This document shows, one piece after another, positions 47,451-59,469 of a stretch of 64,000 nt of DNA. Source of the stretch: Nipponacmea schrenckii (Eukaryota; Mollusca; Gastropoda; Lottiidae); assembly GCA_030562195.1 (NCBI GenBank), contig JAUJPP010000005.1:36505106-36569105 (forward strand). Reading direction: 5' to 3'. Numbering within the stretch: the stretch's first letter is position 1; each line of letters starts with the position of its first letter. The translations under genes and the position numbers were made by a program. The notes below the pieces were generated by a model. The model was not told the origin of the DNA and did no database searches. It worked only from the letters and a program-made list of their open reading frames with translations.

Positions 47451-50400
47451 ATGGCGGATCGAAAACGTAAACGAAAAGGAGAAGAAGAGGTAAAACAATA
47501 ACTGGATATCATTTTTTAAAAACAAATATGCTATAACTTCAATAATTTAATTGTCCTTAGATGGATCCAAAATCTCAAACGTTAAAAAATTGATATCAGT
47601 TATAAAACGTGTTCAATATGGCGTATTTTCAAGTTTTGTAGAACTGTATTTTTTTACTTTTTAAAATTCATTGCCAGCTGAACTGGACGAAGAAAAGAAA
47701 ACAATTTTTATAGTCTTTAGTAAGGATTTACTAGGCCTACTGTGTGAAGATTTATAGTAAGTCAGACATTACTTAAGCTGAAGCCACAAAAATTCGAAAG
47801 TGTATGAAATCAGAATCATGACTTCCAAAAATGATGTCGATCTAAATCTAAAAATTTTGATATGTTTCTTAAACTTACAAAAAAAAGATGTTCTGATGAA
47901 TACCATATATCCCTGAATCCCACGATACTTGTATCGTATGGCAGGTCATGTATCGATACTACATGGCATTCCATAAAAAAAAGTGGGTAATATTTTCTTT
48001 ACTAGTCTGTGAATGCAAGCTTATCCCATCATAAATTCCTTTTGCGGACTTCACTGAAATCCATTGTTTTCAAATAACTTATTTGACAGTTAATTTAGTT
48101 AACAGACAGACTTAATTATTGTTTAGTTAACAGTTGATTAGTGAAATCATACCTCAGAAAACTAGTTTAATTCTAGTAATAGGCCTTACCTTCTGTTACC
48201 GGTACCTCAAAATATAAGTGTTAAAATTATAAAATATTGAAACCTTGGAGAAAAGTGTTACTTTTTATCTATTACCGGGTATCCTATATGCGTTAGTATC
48301 ATGACCTTCTTTCAATGGCATTTAGTAACTGGGTAATAATTAACTCAACACAATTATATGGATAACAATTACTTGAATAACTTGCGACGTTTCGACAAAG
48401 GTACCGGTACTTCCATCTTTATCAAGGAATGATACAAGTAAACCAGAGTAAGGGGAATATATAGGGCGAGGGGATTAACAGCAAAGGCATAAGAGGGTTA
48501 ATCATAGTTGGTACTAATTACCTAATAATGTTCTCTCTCGTGGCCTCAAATTTACGCCAGTACAAACTCTCAAAAATTATGACAACTTCATTGTTAATAT
48601 TGAAAGAGGATAACGCCGACTTGCTCCTGGGGAAAACATAGAATTCCTTTGTCACCAAATCACAGACCTTATTTCTAAAGCTAAGCCAGAAAAACCCAAC
48701 CTCAACAAACAAGAAAGAACTGCCATTCAAGAACTAAAGAAGAACAACAACATCATCATTCTTCCAGCTGATAAAGGCAAGTCCACGGTAATTATGAACA
48801 ACGATGACTACATGGAGACAGTCAACAACCTACTCAAAGATACCTCCACCTACCGTCGCATACGCAAAGACCCCACTTCATCCCGACCTCACAACCCCAC
48901 ACGTAGAATACCTAAACTCTCTAGTTGAAAAGCACGAACTTACCAGCAACCAATGTTTTCTCCTCAATCCCTCTCACCCACGACCACCTTATGCCCACGC
49001 TACCATCAAGACACACAAAAATCAAAGCCAGACTTCTTGTATGCTCTCGTGACTCCGTATTTTACAACACTGCTCATACCTTGTCAAGCTTCTCTCACCA
49101 CTAGGTAGGTCCTCCCCATCCTTCATAAAAGATTCCAAAGAATTTTGCAAGAAGATTAAAGACATCAACCAAGCTGGACGCCTAGTATCGTATGACGTTG
49201 ATCTATTTACCAACATTCCACGTCAAGATGCCATCTCCGTTCTCCAAGACCGAATCCAGTATTTACCAGGCCCCCTTGATACCAAATTAACCACCAACAG
49301 CATCATCACACTTGTACAGAGGTGTATAGACTCTACGTACTTCGGTTGGGGAGATGAACTATATGCACAACTCAATGGTTTACCCATGGGAAGCCCCCCT
49401 CTCTCCTCTCATCACACATCACTGAAGTATATATGACCAATTTTGAACAGCAAGCTCTACTCACTTCGCCTATCTCACCGATATGTTGGTTCCGCAAAGT
49501 GGATGATGTGTTTGCCATGTTAAAAGAAACTGATGACCCCCACCAGCTACTTAATTATCTCAACAGTAGAGAAAATCGCATAAAATTTACTATTGAAACT
49601 GAGGCCAGCGATCAGCTCTCCTTCCTTGACGTCCAGATCCAAAGAGTGGGCACCACTTTATCCACCAATGTATACCGCAAACCGACCCACACCGACCAAT
49701 ACCTCAACTTCAACTCCAACCACCCCAACCAAGTTAAGAAAGGCATTGTATCCACCCTCACCCGTCGTGCCATCAACATTTGTAATCCCGAAAATCTTAA
49801 AAACGAGCTTAAACACCTTCAAGATGTCTTTACCAACTTCAATGGCTACCCGGAATTATTCACAAAAAACATCATCACTAAAACGCTGAATAACCAAGAC
49901 ATCCCATCAGTACCCAAACCCGCATCATCAATCCGAATCTCTCTTCCCTTCGTCGGGAAACTATCCTACCACATCAGAAGAATTCTAAGACAAACTGTTG
50001 GGATTGAAACAGTATTCTCGTCTGGGCCAACCATCAAGGACATCCTCCATGCCAATGGCTAACTCCAGCCCACTACACCTCAAGCACCCAAAGGCTGCGT
50101 GTATAAAATAACATGTTCATGCAGTGCTGAATATATTGGTGAAACCAGGAGCCCTCTCAACATTAGAACACAGGAACATCTATCTCTAGCCCCAACCCAA
50201 ACATCAGCAGTATCCGAACACAATATTTAGAAGACACAAGATCAAAATCAAAAACATCACAGCCCTGACCAAACACCAAAATAATAAGAAAAAAGACAGT
50301 TGAATGAAACCATCCAAATAAGAAGACATCAACCCCAGCTTAACAGAGACACAGGTCTCTAAACCCCCATGCATATGACCCCCTCATCACATTATAATTT

Positions 50401-53400
50401 ATTGTTCACTAGATTTAATTTTAATCTTTAAATTTTTTTAATTTTCTTTGGGGCTTTGCACCTTCTCCTTTATGTTTATGGTTACATTATTTATGGCCTC
50501 CTTCCTCATTTCCCCCCTTTTCTTTGATGCACAATATCTTCCTTTATCACCTTGATTTTTTTTTTGTATTAATTAATATGTAATCATCTCTTCATACCAA
50601 TCATATGAAACCACTCTCACAGGTAAGTACCAACTATGATTAACCCTCTTATGCCTTTGCTGCTAATCCCCTCGCCCTATATATTCCCCTTACTTGGTTT
50701 ACTTGTATCATTGCTTGATATGGAAGTACCTTCGTCGAAACGTCGCAAGTTATTCATTAAAGTAATTGTTATCCATATAATTGTGTTGAGTTAGTATCAT
50801 GACCCTTGTACTGCAATAAAATTGTATCATACCCAGCACAAACTATATTTAAATCTAAATATAATAAGTTTCAGAAAGAATACAAATTTCCATTCTCCTT
50901 CATTTGTTGAACTAATGAACAAAATATATTTTTTCATTACTGGTACGTCTAATCTAAGAGTTTTAGATCTAATTCTACTGTAGGCTTAATTAAAACAGAA
51001 TTTATAACCTCATAGACATAGATAACAGAAGAGGAAAACATAAAATTCCGTATGGAATTGAATTTTACATGGCCTACATGTATTTTTTAGCTTTAAATAG
51101 GCTAAGTTTTGTTCTATTTATTACAAATTGGCTATGGATTTGATTTCATATATCGATCTTACAATTGGAAATTATTTTAAAAGTTTTCCGTAGTGAGTGA
51201 TCATTTTATTACCTTTAAAGTGCCTGTAGTAAATACTTCATTAACTCTTAGACATTCTGATGAAACTTTTCTATCTATGGTTTGTTCCTACTCTTCTCTG
51301 ACAGATTTCATCAGGACTGTTCGCTGTATTGATGTCTATACCGGTACTTTAATTGTATTGTAAAATACATCTGAGTATTTTCTCTTGTAGTCCAAATTTT
51401 GTGCCATTTTCACACTTACCTCAATTATTAGTTGCACACTTTGTTGGTAACAGATGTAGAAAACAAGCTTACTGAATTCTTGTTACAGGCTTTGCCTGGA
51501 CAACATATGGTAGGATTTTAATAGATGTTTTTCCACTAGTTATAGTTAGTTATACTAGTTAACGACTGTTACCGTTAATAAATTGCAACAAAGTTAGAAT
51601 TCATTATAATCATAATGGATCATAATTAGTCAATTGTTAGTGGTGTGTTGAGAATATTCACTGTGCAACGTCGTTTGAATTTTGTGAGAAACTTATGTAA
51701 ATAAGTCTTTGAGTTTTGAAAATGTCCATGGTAACTAAAAGGAAAGAGACTAAAAAGTATAAGCAACTGATCAATTCAAAGAAGCCAGTAAGTTGTGAAA
51801 TTCCTGTGTTGGTTTTTTGTCTCAATGTTTTTATGTACTTTTGTTCAACATAAAATTGACTAAATGTTTTGTAGTATTGGCAAATCTATCCTCATTTAAC
51901 ACGGGTGCTCCCATAGAAGAAAAGTCTTCATTTAATTTAATGTGATTTTATGAAAAACAGAATGAATAATATTTCCCCTTCCAAGCCCCGAAGGGGGATT
52001 TTTTTCTGTATTTTTCAGGCAGTTGTACCTACTAAAGAAGAATATGCTGTGGCGAAATTTCTACGTTTTAATGTTCCAGTACGGGAAGGAAAACTTGTGG
52101 GTATGCCAGTCAAATGTTTTATTGGTAAGTAGAGGTAGATCAGATCAGTTTTATATTGAATGGAAGAAAAACTTGCCTGTTATTTTGGAGAAAGGTTGCT
52201 ATAGAATACTTGAAGGCAAGGCATGATTCTTGGAGAACTCTCTTTCATTATTCTCCTCCTGTTGAAACAAGCAACACATTTCCCTTTTTCACTTGTTTTT
52301 ATTTTATAAGGATGTTTCCAAAAAGTGAAATTAACCCTTATAAAGTGTCATCAAGTGTTTGTTCCACCTCAATCATCTTCTGTATTGATCTAATTGGTGT
52401 ATGCAGACACTGACGTTTTATGACCCAAGCTGCAAGTACATTTCACGCTGTTGGTCTGATAATCAAATGTTAATTTCATAAGATAGTATTTCAATTTCCT
52501 GTTCCTATTTAGTAAAATTGTCCTTTAAATGAAAAATAAAACCTGGACTTGTATTGTGTTTTACTGAATGTTTATTCCTTGCCGTGTCGGAGAAATGATT
52601 ATCTTATGACTCAAGTTCAATGTTGACAAGATGAAACTTATACTCTGTAAAACTGCAGTACTACCATTATTTTATTTCAGCATCCAAAGCTGTTGATGCT
52701 CTGTTAGAATCAAAATGGTCTGCTAGTAAGGCAAAGAAAGATCCTTTGTTTACAACTAGAAAGTCATGTGAAAGCTACTGTCATAAGTATGATATATTTT
52801 ATTTATTTTTAACTATTATATTTATTATATATATTGCAAGGAATAGAATTAGAACATTAGAACAAAGAGGATTACTTTCAATTATAACCAAGTCACTTGA
52901 TCAACTATATTTAAATTTCAGTTTATTATTAAAAGGGTTATTCCATCGAGCAGAGAAAGTTGAGAGAAAGAGGGATCGAGATAAGTCTAAGAAGAAAAAG
53001 AAAGACATTGAAGAAGAAAGTGTTGATGAATCCAAGGTAGATAACCCACATTTAATAGTTGAGCTTGGTTTAAAATAAGAAAAGAGTAATTCAGAAACAT
53101 ATCATTGATGTTTCAATGTATTAGAAGAAATTGGGTTAAGATGTTTTTAAATTCATATAATTCAGTCAGAAGTTTTTTTTTATCACAGGTCAGTAATAAC
53201 ATTATAAAGTTGATAACATGAAAGGGCAGACAGAGGAGAAAATTCAGCTTCTATATGACTTGTTTCCAGGGCACTTAGCACTGATCCAAAGTGAAAACAA
53301 TTAAGTGAACTCACTCGTGGTCGCTTACGGTATTTAAAGAATTAAATCAACTTCAATACAGTCCAACCCGTATATAACCATTCACCTTGTAACTAAAACA

Positions 53401-56400
53401 TGGTTATAAAGAAATGGCTATAGCGAAAATTCACCCATAACAACAGATTTTCGTTTCCCCAAGAGCTAATTTTAATTGAATTTTTCCCGGATATAACGAT
53501 GACTGAGAAATTGCGCCAGTATTGCCAGCTAAAAAGCCAGTGGCGCTATGTACATGTACATGCATACTACGATGGCTGGCATACAGACACGGTCTGTCAT
53601 CCCATCTATTCAATATTCTCGGAACACTGGATTGCATCCTTGCGTAGGTCGTGATTGTGAAGGTTTTGTCTTTACTTTAGGATTCTAGTAAGGCCTTACA
53701 AAGTGTTAGGAACACAGTTTATTTGATTACTACAGAAATGAAGCTTAGTTCTTGTGTTATCTGCCATAACGTTCTCAAACGGCGGGAATTCCACAGCGCC
53801 ATTCACATGGTATCTTCAGTGCTGGAACTGTTATAGACTGGCAACGAATTTGAGTTCAGTTTCTTTTTATAGAAATCGAAAAACATTTAGTATGAGTTAT
53901 TGCCCTTGTTCTTGAAAACGCGTTCAATTTTAGCTTGTAAACACTCGAGAGAACAATTTTTAATGGATTTTAATGAAACTTGGCCTGAGTATTTGTTATC
54001 ACCCAAGGATGATCCCTATTGAAAACCAGTCAAATCAAAAAAAAATTAATATCAGTTATTGCCCTTGCTTTTGAAAACGCGTTCAATTTTTAGCTTGTAA
54101 ACACTCTACAAAGCACAGTTATTGACCGATTTTGACGAAACTTGCTGAAATTGTTTAATATCACCCAAGAATAAACCCTTTTGAAAATAGCACATATCGA
54201 AATATATTTAATAGGAATTATTGCCCTTGTTCTATAAAATGTGTTGGATTTTTGCCTTGTAAACACTCTACAAGTCACAATTCTTGAGCGATTTTGACAT
54301 AACTTGGAATGAGTATTTGTAATCACCTAAGGATGAACCCTGTTGAAATTCAGTTTAATCGAAAATATTTAGTATCAGTTATTGCCCTTGTGTTTGAAAA
54401 CGGGTTTAACTTTTTGGCTAATAAACACTCTAGAAAGAACAATTCTTAATGGATTTTGATAAAACTTGGCTTGAGTATTTGTTTTTACCCAAGGATGAAC
54501 CTTATTGAAAATCAAATAAATCGAAATATATTTAGTGTCAGTTATTGCCCTTGTGTTTGAAAACGGGTTTAACTTTTTGGTTAATAAACACTCTACAAGG
54601 TACAATTCATGACCAATGTTGACAAAACTCACTGAAATTGTTGGATATCGCAAGGGATGAGCCTTATTGATAATTAAAAATATCAAAATATATCTAATAT
54701 GAATTATTGCCCTTGTTCTTTTAAACACGTTTGATTTTTGTCTCGTAAACACTCTACATGGCACAATTCTTGATGGATTTCGATGAAACTTGGTGTGAGA
54801 GTGTGTTATAACTCAAGGATGAACCCTATTGAAAATCAGCGAAATCGAACAAAATTTTAGTATGAGTTACTGCCCTTGTTCTTGAAAGCGCATTCAATTT
54901 TAGCTTGTAAACACTCTAGAAAGAACTATTCTTAATAGATTTTGATTAACTTTGGCTTGAGTATTTGTTTTTACCCAAGGATGAACCCTATTATAAATCA
55001 AATAAATAGAAATATATTTAGTGTCAGTTATAGCTCTTGTTCTTGAAAACGCGTTCAATTTTAGCTTGTAAACATTCTAGAAATAACAATTTTTAATGGA
55101 TTTTGATGTAACTTGGCTGGAGTATTTGTTATCTCCCAAGGATGAACCCTATTGAAAATCATAAAATATTTAGTACAAGTTATTGACCTTGTTTTTGAAA
55201 ACGCATTCAATTTAACTAGTAAACACTCTAGAAAGAACAATTTTGAATGGATTTTGATGAAACTTGGCTTTAGTATTTGTTTTCTCACAAGGATAAACCC
55301 TATTGAAAATCAGATAAATCGAAAAATATTTAGTGTCAGTTATTGCGCCTGTTTTCAAAAACGCTTTCAACTTTTGGCTTGTGAACACTCTAAACATTCC
55401 TTTTTGAAAAAACTCGCTGAAATTGTTTAATATCAATCAAGGATGAGCCTTATTAAGAATTAAAAATATCAAAATATTATTAAGGGTGAACCCTATTGCA
55501 AATCACAGGGATCCCAGACTTCAGCTAATTAGCGGAATTCCGCTTTTATTCTAGGTTAAGATTTTATTTTTATTCAATCTTATAAATCCCCTAAAATAAT
55601 TCGCGGGAGGAAAAAAGATTGATCAATATTCAAAAAAGCTGGTTTTCCTTCCTATATTTTGATCCGCTGTTTCCCCAAAGGTTTTTTTTTTCACCCGGAA
55701 GTCCGGGTTTATGTCAGAGACTACCATTCGTAAATACCACGAGATAAATCGAGAAATAAAAAATGGCTGCGCCCATTGATTAAACAACAAAACTTCCGAA
55801 TAGTATAATATAAGAATAAGAAGGCAACAGTGTTTTTAACTCTTCTTAAAATCTAGATACCTCGCTAGTATAGGCCTAGCGATAATTTCAACATGTCATG
55901 GAAGATAGACATTCTACATAAAAGAGATAGCGGAACAGTGTCGGGATTGGATTCGGGAGTGAGAAATTCTTGGAATTGCTAAGGGTTTTCAGTGCATTTT
56001 ATAAACTTGTATGAATAATCTTTGTAAAAATTATTTTAATAATGAGTTACAGTACATTATATATATAACAAAAAACAATTAACTGTTATTTTCTGCACAA
56101 GATGAATTATCGATCCTGTCATCTCTCTCCATTTATAGTATTCAATAGATGGAAGTCAGTTAACAAGTTCTCATTCAATTTGATAGTATTTTAATATAAC
56201 GGTAAACGGTAGGATTTCTCATTGAAAAAAAAATTCAGCTATTTTTTTGGGGTGTCACTGGGATCCCTGAAATCATAAAAATACTGAAAAATATTTAATG
56301 AGTTGTTATTAGGTACAATTCTTGACAGTTTTTAATGAAACTAGAGACCCTAGAATAAAATAGGTTGGAAGGTTGAATATTTCATTCCACTTATTGTAAC

Positions 56401-58297
56401 CTTACTGAAAAGTTTTTATTTGAAATAAATGCTGCCAGTGGGCGTATATTACCTTGCCTGGCAAGCTATCTTTACATTGTTTGTTCATTTAATTATGGGT
56501 TTTTTCAAGAACATATTTGTTTTTACATTTTTGGATAAACTGAAATTAGCACAGATCGTCGGTCCTACGATAATCGTTATATCCGGGTTTGACTGTATCA
56601 ACATCTGGTTTATAACTTTTCTTACTTTATAGAAATCAAAGAAAGTAAAGAAAGATACTGATATAGAGAAAGATAAGATAGAGGAAGTTGAGAAGAAGGA
56701 TGAGGAAAAGAAAGAAGAGAAAAAGGAGGAAAAAAAGGTAATCTAATGCATATGCCAATCCAGATGTTTCTCTTTGTTATATTTTCATGAGCTAGAACAT
56801 AGAGTTAGTGGAACCAAAATAGATGGAGACTCAGTTCTGCTGAAATTATACTGCAAGTATTTATAATTCCATTTCCTTAAAGTCTTTTTCCAAACAAGCC
56901 TATTCAGCATAAAATTTGGTTTAAAATACTTCGATATGGAAATTTTAAGACAAGTTTTAAATTGTAGGAGGAAGAGAAAAAGAAGAAAGAAAAGAAAGTA
57001 AAACTTAACATGCATGATGATCAGAAGTTTGTAGATGCTGATGACCAGTTTTATGTATGGATTTATGATCCAGTTCCTTTCAAAACATTTCTCATTGGTT
57101 TGTTAATGGGTAAGTCTTCATATTGCCGTGTTCTTGTGAAATTAGATGCTTCCTTAAATATCTATTAATTCGAGGAGACTTTGTACTGGCAAAATATTTT
57201 CTTATGAATTATATTTCAATGCAGTACCTTTTAGCCATAAACATTCAGATGTTGTTGATTATTTTTGTATACTTTAATTAGAAAATTAAATACTTTGGGT
57301 TATAGCTATATGTATGTTATTATGTTTTCTGTTGTTTTTTTTTATAGCATTGTGTATTTTATAATGTATATTATTTTTCCAGTATTTGGGGCCATAGCTC
57401 TATGTATGTTTCCACTGTGGCCAGAATTTGTACGAGTGGGTGTGTATTATATTAGTTTAGCTGCTGCTGGTTTTGTTGGGTTTATTCTTGGTTTAGCTGT
57501 TGGTGAGTACAGGATTCCTCATTTCTTGACTTTACCCATCTCTATTCATGCTACAAAGCTTACAGTTGTCTAGACATAACACAGTTTTGTTCAGTTGAAA
57601 GATGTCAAGTGTACTTTGATTCCAGTTAGTTAGTATCTCAGAATGAACCACTGAAAATGTCTGTTTATAGAGAAAACTAATACCATCTAAATTTTTATAA
57701 AAGCTTAGAAATGGAACTAGTAAAGTATCCGTCTGGTATATACTCCTGCTTTAACTATGGTACCCATACTTGATATTCAAGTCTATAAGATTTGCTCTGT
57801 ACTCCAGAATCAATTATTCAATATTAATCAAATTATTATGGTGAAACGATATTTTATCTATTCATGATGTTATATTTTTCATTTCAGTTCGTCTTGTTTT
57901 ATTCTGTATAATTTGGTGTGTTACTTTCGGAAAACATCATTTCTGGTTTTTACCCAATTTAACAGAAGATGTGGGCATTATAGAATCATTTCAACCGTTA
58001 TATAAACATGATGTTGTTGTTAAAGATAAAAAAGAGGATACGAAATCAAGGACTAAAACAGATACAAAATCAAAATCCTCGACTAATGAGGATCAAACAG
58101 CAGAGGAAGGTAGTGACAAAAGTGAACAGGATGAGTTTGAAATCGTGGATAAAACAGATCTTGATGACGAAATGCAACTGGATGAAACTGATGAACCAAT
58201 CGGAGAGGATGAATTAACAGATGAACAGATTGAAGAAATGGATGAACAAAATGATTCAGAACAGATTGATGATTCAGAGACAAAGAAGGATAAATAA
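47451..58297 (+). CDS. SEC62: Translocation protein SEC62
   Basis: A subunit of the ER translocon that assists post-translational import and ER-phagy. Exons are 47451-47489, 52019-52124, 52681-52786, 52922-53036, 56633-56737, 56968-57109, 57383-57502 and 57888-58297, giving 380 residues (human about 399). Exon 1 encodes MADRKRKRKGEEE, like the basic N-terminus of animal SEC62. Then come KEEYAVAKFLRFN, LLESKWSASKAKK, LFHRAEKV and a Lys/Glu-rich linker. DQFYVWIYDPVPFKTF precedes two membrane spans, with FPLWPEFVRVGVYY between them and HHFWFLPNLTEDVG after. The long acidic tail contains DEFEIVDKTD, which could act as the LC3-interacting segment. The stop lies within AAATAAAAC, giving an immediate poly(A) signal. 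A second start exon is possible at 51722-51787. The introns hold several mobile elements. Confidence 0.95.
47920..48190. repeat. Dispersed repeat, copy 2
   Basis: Shares CACGATAC, CATGTATCGATAC, AAATCCATTGTTTTCA and CCTCAGAAAACTAGTT, in order, with 30560-30800. It lies in SEC62 intron 1, just upstream of the Penelope-like element. Confidence 0.55.
48307..50789 (+). mobile_element. Penelope-like retroelement with GIY-YIG remnant
   Basis: Inserted in SEC62 intron 1. It is flanked by perfect 15-bp direct repeats GTTAGTATCATGACC (48292-48306 and 50790-50804). Long inverted repeats of about 170 bp (48341-48517 and 50624-50793) enclose the coding part, and the left copy is preceded by a 34-bp extension. 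Coding remnants are LPADKGKSTVIM (about 48760-48800), RKVDDVFAM (about 49490-49520), SFLDVQIQR and RKPTHTDQYL, a Penelope-type reverse transcriptase. After it comes the GIY-YIG nuclease piece GCVYKITCSCSAEYIGETR (about 50093-50150). Frameshifts around 48850-49430 and internal stops inactivate it. The RT ORF at 49433-50062 is the longest intact piece. Confidence 0.9.
51722..51787 (+). CDS. Candidate alternative first exon of SEC62
   Basis: ATG in good context (AAAATGTCCATGG) opens 22 codons, MSMVTKRKETKKYKQLINSK and two more, ending at a GTAAGT donor in phase 0. It can therefore splice to the SEC62 exon at 52019 in place of the exon at 47451. Like the canonical exon it is Lys/Arg-rich. No acceptor precedes it, so it would need its own promoter. 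It could be chance. Confidence 0.4.
53850..55505. repeat. ~162-bp tandem array, about 10 copies
   Basis: Located in SEC62 intron 4. The phrase TTATTGCCCTTGTT recurs at about 53896, 54056, 54218, 54376, 54539, 54702, 54865, 55027, 55180 and 55337. Each unit also has GCTTGTAAACACTCTA, GATTTTGA(T/C)GAAACTTGG and CCAAGGATGAACCC. Units differ at roughly 10-25 percent of positions by eye. The family continues after a nested insertion at 56270-56400. A GTGGGCGTAT end matching the TIR of the 41.5-kb element occurs at 56439-56448. Confidence 0.8.
55506..56269. mobile_element. Nested MITE with CAGGGATCCCAG ends
   Basis: Ends are CAGGGATCCCAG and its exact inverse CTGGGATCCCTG. Direct repeats AAATCA flank it (55500-55505 and 56270-56275). 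Removing it restores a tandem-array unit reading ATTGCAAATCATAAAAATA. CAGGG ends recall hAT elements, but hAT makes 8-bp duplications, so the superfamily is open. No transposase frame. Confidence 0.7.
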
Positions 58298-58863
58298 AAC
58301 ATTCATGTATATTTTATGGGTTGGGTATGAAAAAGATATATTTCAATCTTGTAATCTTGAATTCAAGATGCAATTTTCATTTTCTTAAGGTACAAAATGG
58401 AATTATTTTTTCAATTGGATGAGAAAACTTTTAATAATATTTTGGATCAAATCAATTTGGTCATACAGGCAACTTTTTCACCAATAACTATCAATGTTAA
58501 TTAATCTAGTCAAACTTTATAATGAATTAGAATAATGAAGTCACTTCAGCAATATCTTTGTAAGACTGAATAGAGCTCCTCTCATCAAAACATTCAAGTT
58601 GTGATAGCATCAATTAATTGTGGTCTGAAACAAATCTACACTGTGAACTCTTTATAACTTTGACAGTGTTTATGACTGTTCTATAGACTGCACTAATCAA
58701 TGTTATAATCTTAACTGTTAACATTTTGTGTCAAAAATTAAAATTATTGTTTCCAGTGACTTTTTTTATGGATTGGGTTTCAAATTTTTTCTGAATTTTG
58801 ATCAAGACATCTGTTCTATTACGATTTATCGTTTTATGAGGTAGATATCACAAAGCCCCTTAA

Positions 58864-59333
58864 AGGGATAATAGGCGTTAGAATACATTCGTCCTACGGC
58901 TTACATTTGTGTTTCATATTGACTATTAGTTAAATAAGTATGCATCCCACACTTTACCAAATTTTAAAAAGCCACAATAAAAATATATTCGGAATTTTAA
59001 AAAAAAGTGAGCCAGCGGCGATTCCATTCAGTTTGAGAATAAAAGCGTCTGGTAAATCAACGCTAAAACATCATTGTGGAATTCAACAGTACTGTAGTGG
59101 TCAAGGACGCGTGAAAACTCACATGTTAGAGTTACTTCCCTTTATATTTACACGATTTGAAAATCGCTTGATGGATGGCTCAAGCGTTTTATGATTAACT
59201 ACTTTATTTTGTGGATTTATCGGATTTTAGAGGGATTTTGATGTATAGGTAAGTCCAATGATGGATATGTACTGTTATTGTCCAAATTTGAGTGAACTTA
59301 AAATTTATGTTCGTTCTAACGCCTATTATCCCT
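58864..59333. mobile_element. TTAA-flanked MITE (piggyBac-type), 470 bp
   Basis: Perfect 20-bp inverted ends AGGGATAATAGGCGTTAGAA at 58864-58883 and 59314-59333. TTAA lies on each side (58860-58863 and 59334-59337). TTAA duplication is the piggyBac hallmark. An 84-codon frame inside (58940-59194) has no recognised domain. Confidence 0.8.
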
Positions 59334-59469
59334 TTAAATATTATTAGTAGCTCTCATGATAACTTATATCTAAGAAGTTTTTACTTTTACATGAACCATG
59401 TACATCTGACAGAAAATTGAATGAAAATAAATAGTTGTGATACACATTAGATTTAAAAAAACAGCTTCA

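Noticed and set aside
51950..52413. Overlapping open frames around 52 kb
   Set aside because: These read through the SEC62 exon at 52019-52124 and its introns, and only the exon is coding.
53431..55436. Several 75-130 codon frames in the SEC62 intron
   Set aside because: They are translations of the ~162-bp tandem array and repeat every unit, with no coding constraint.
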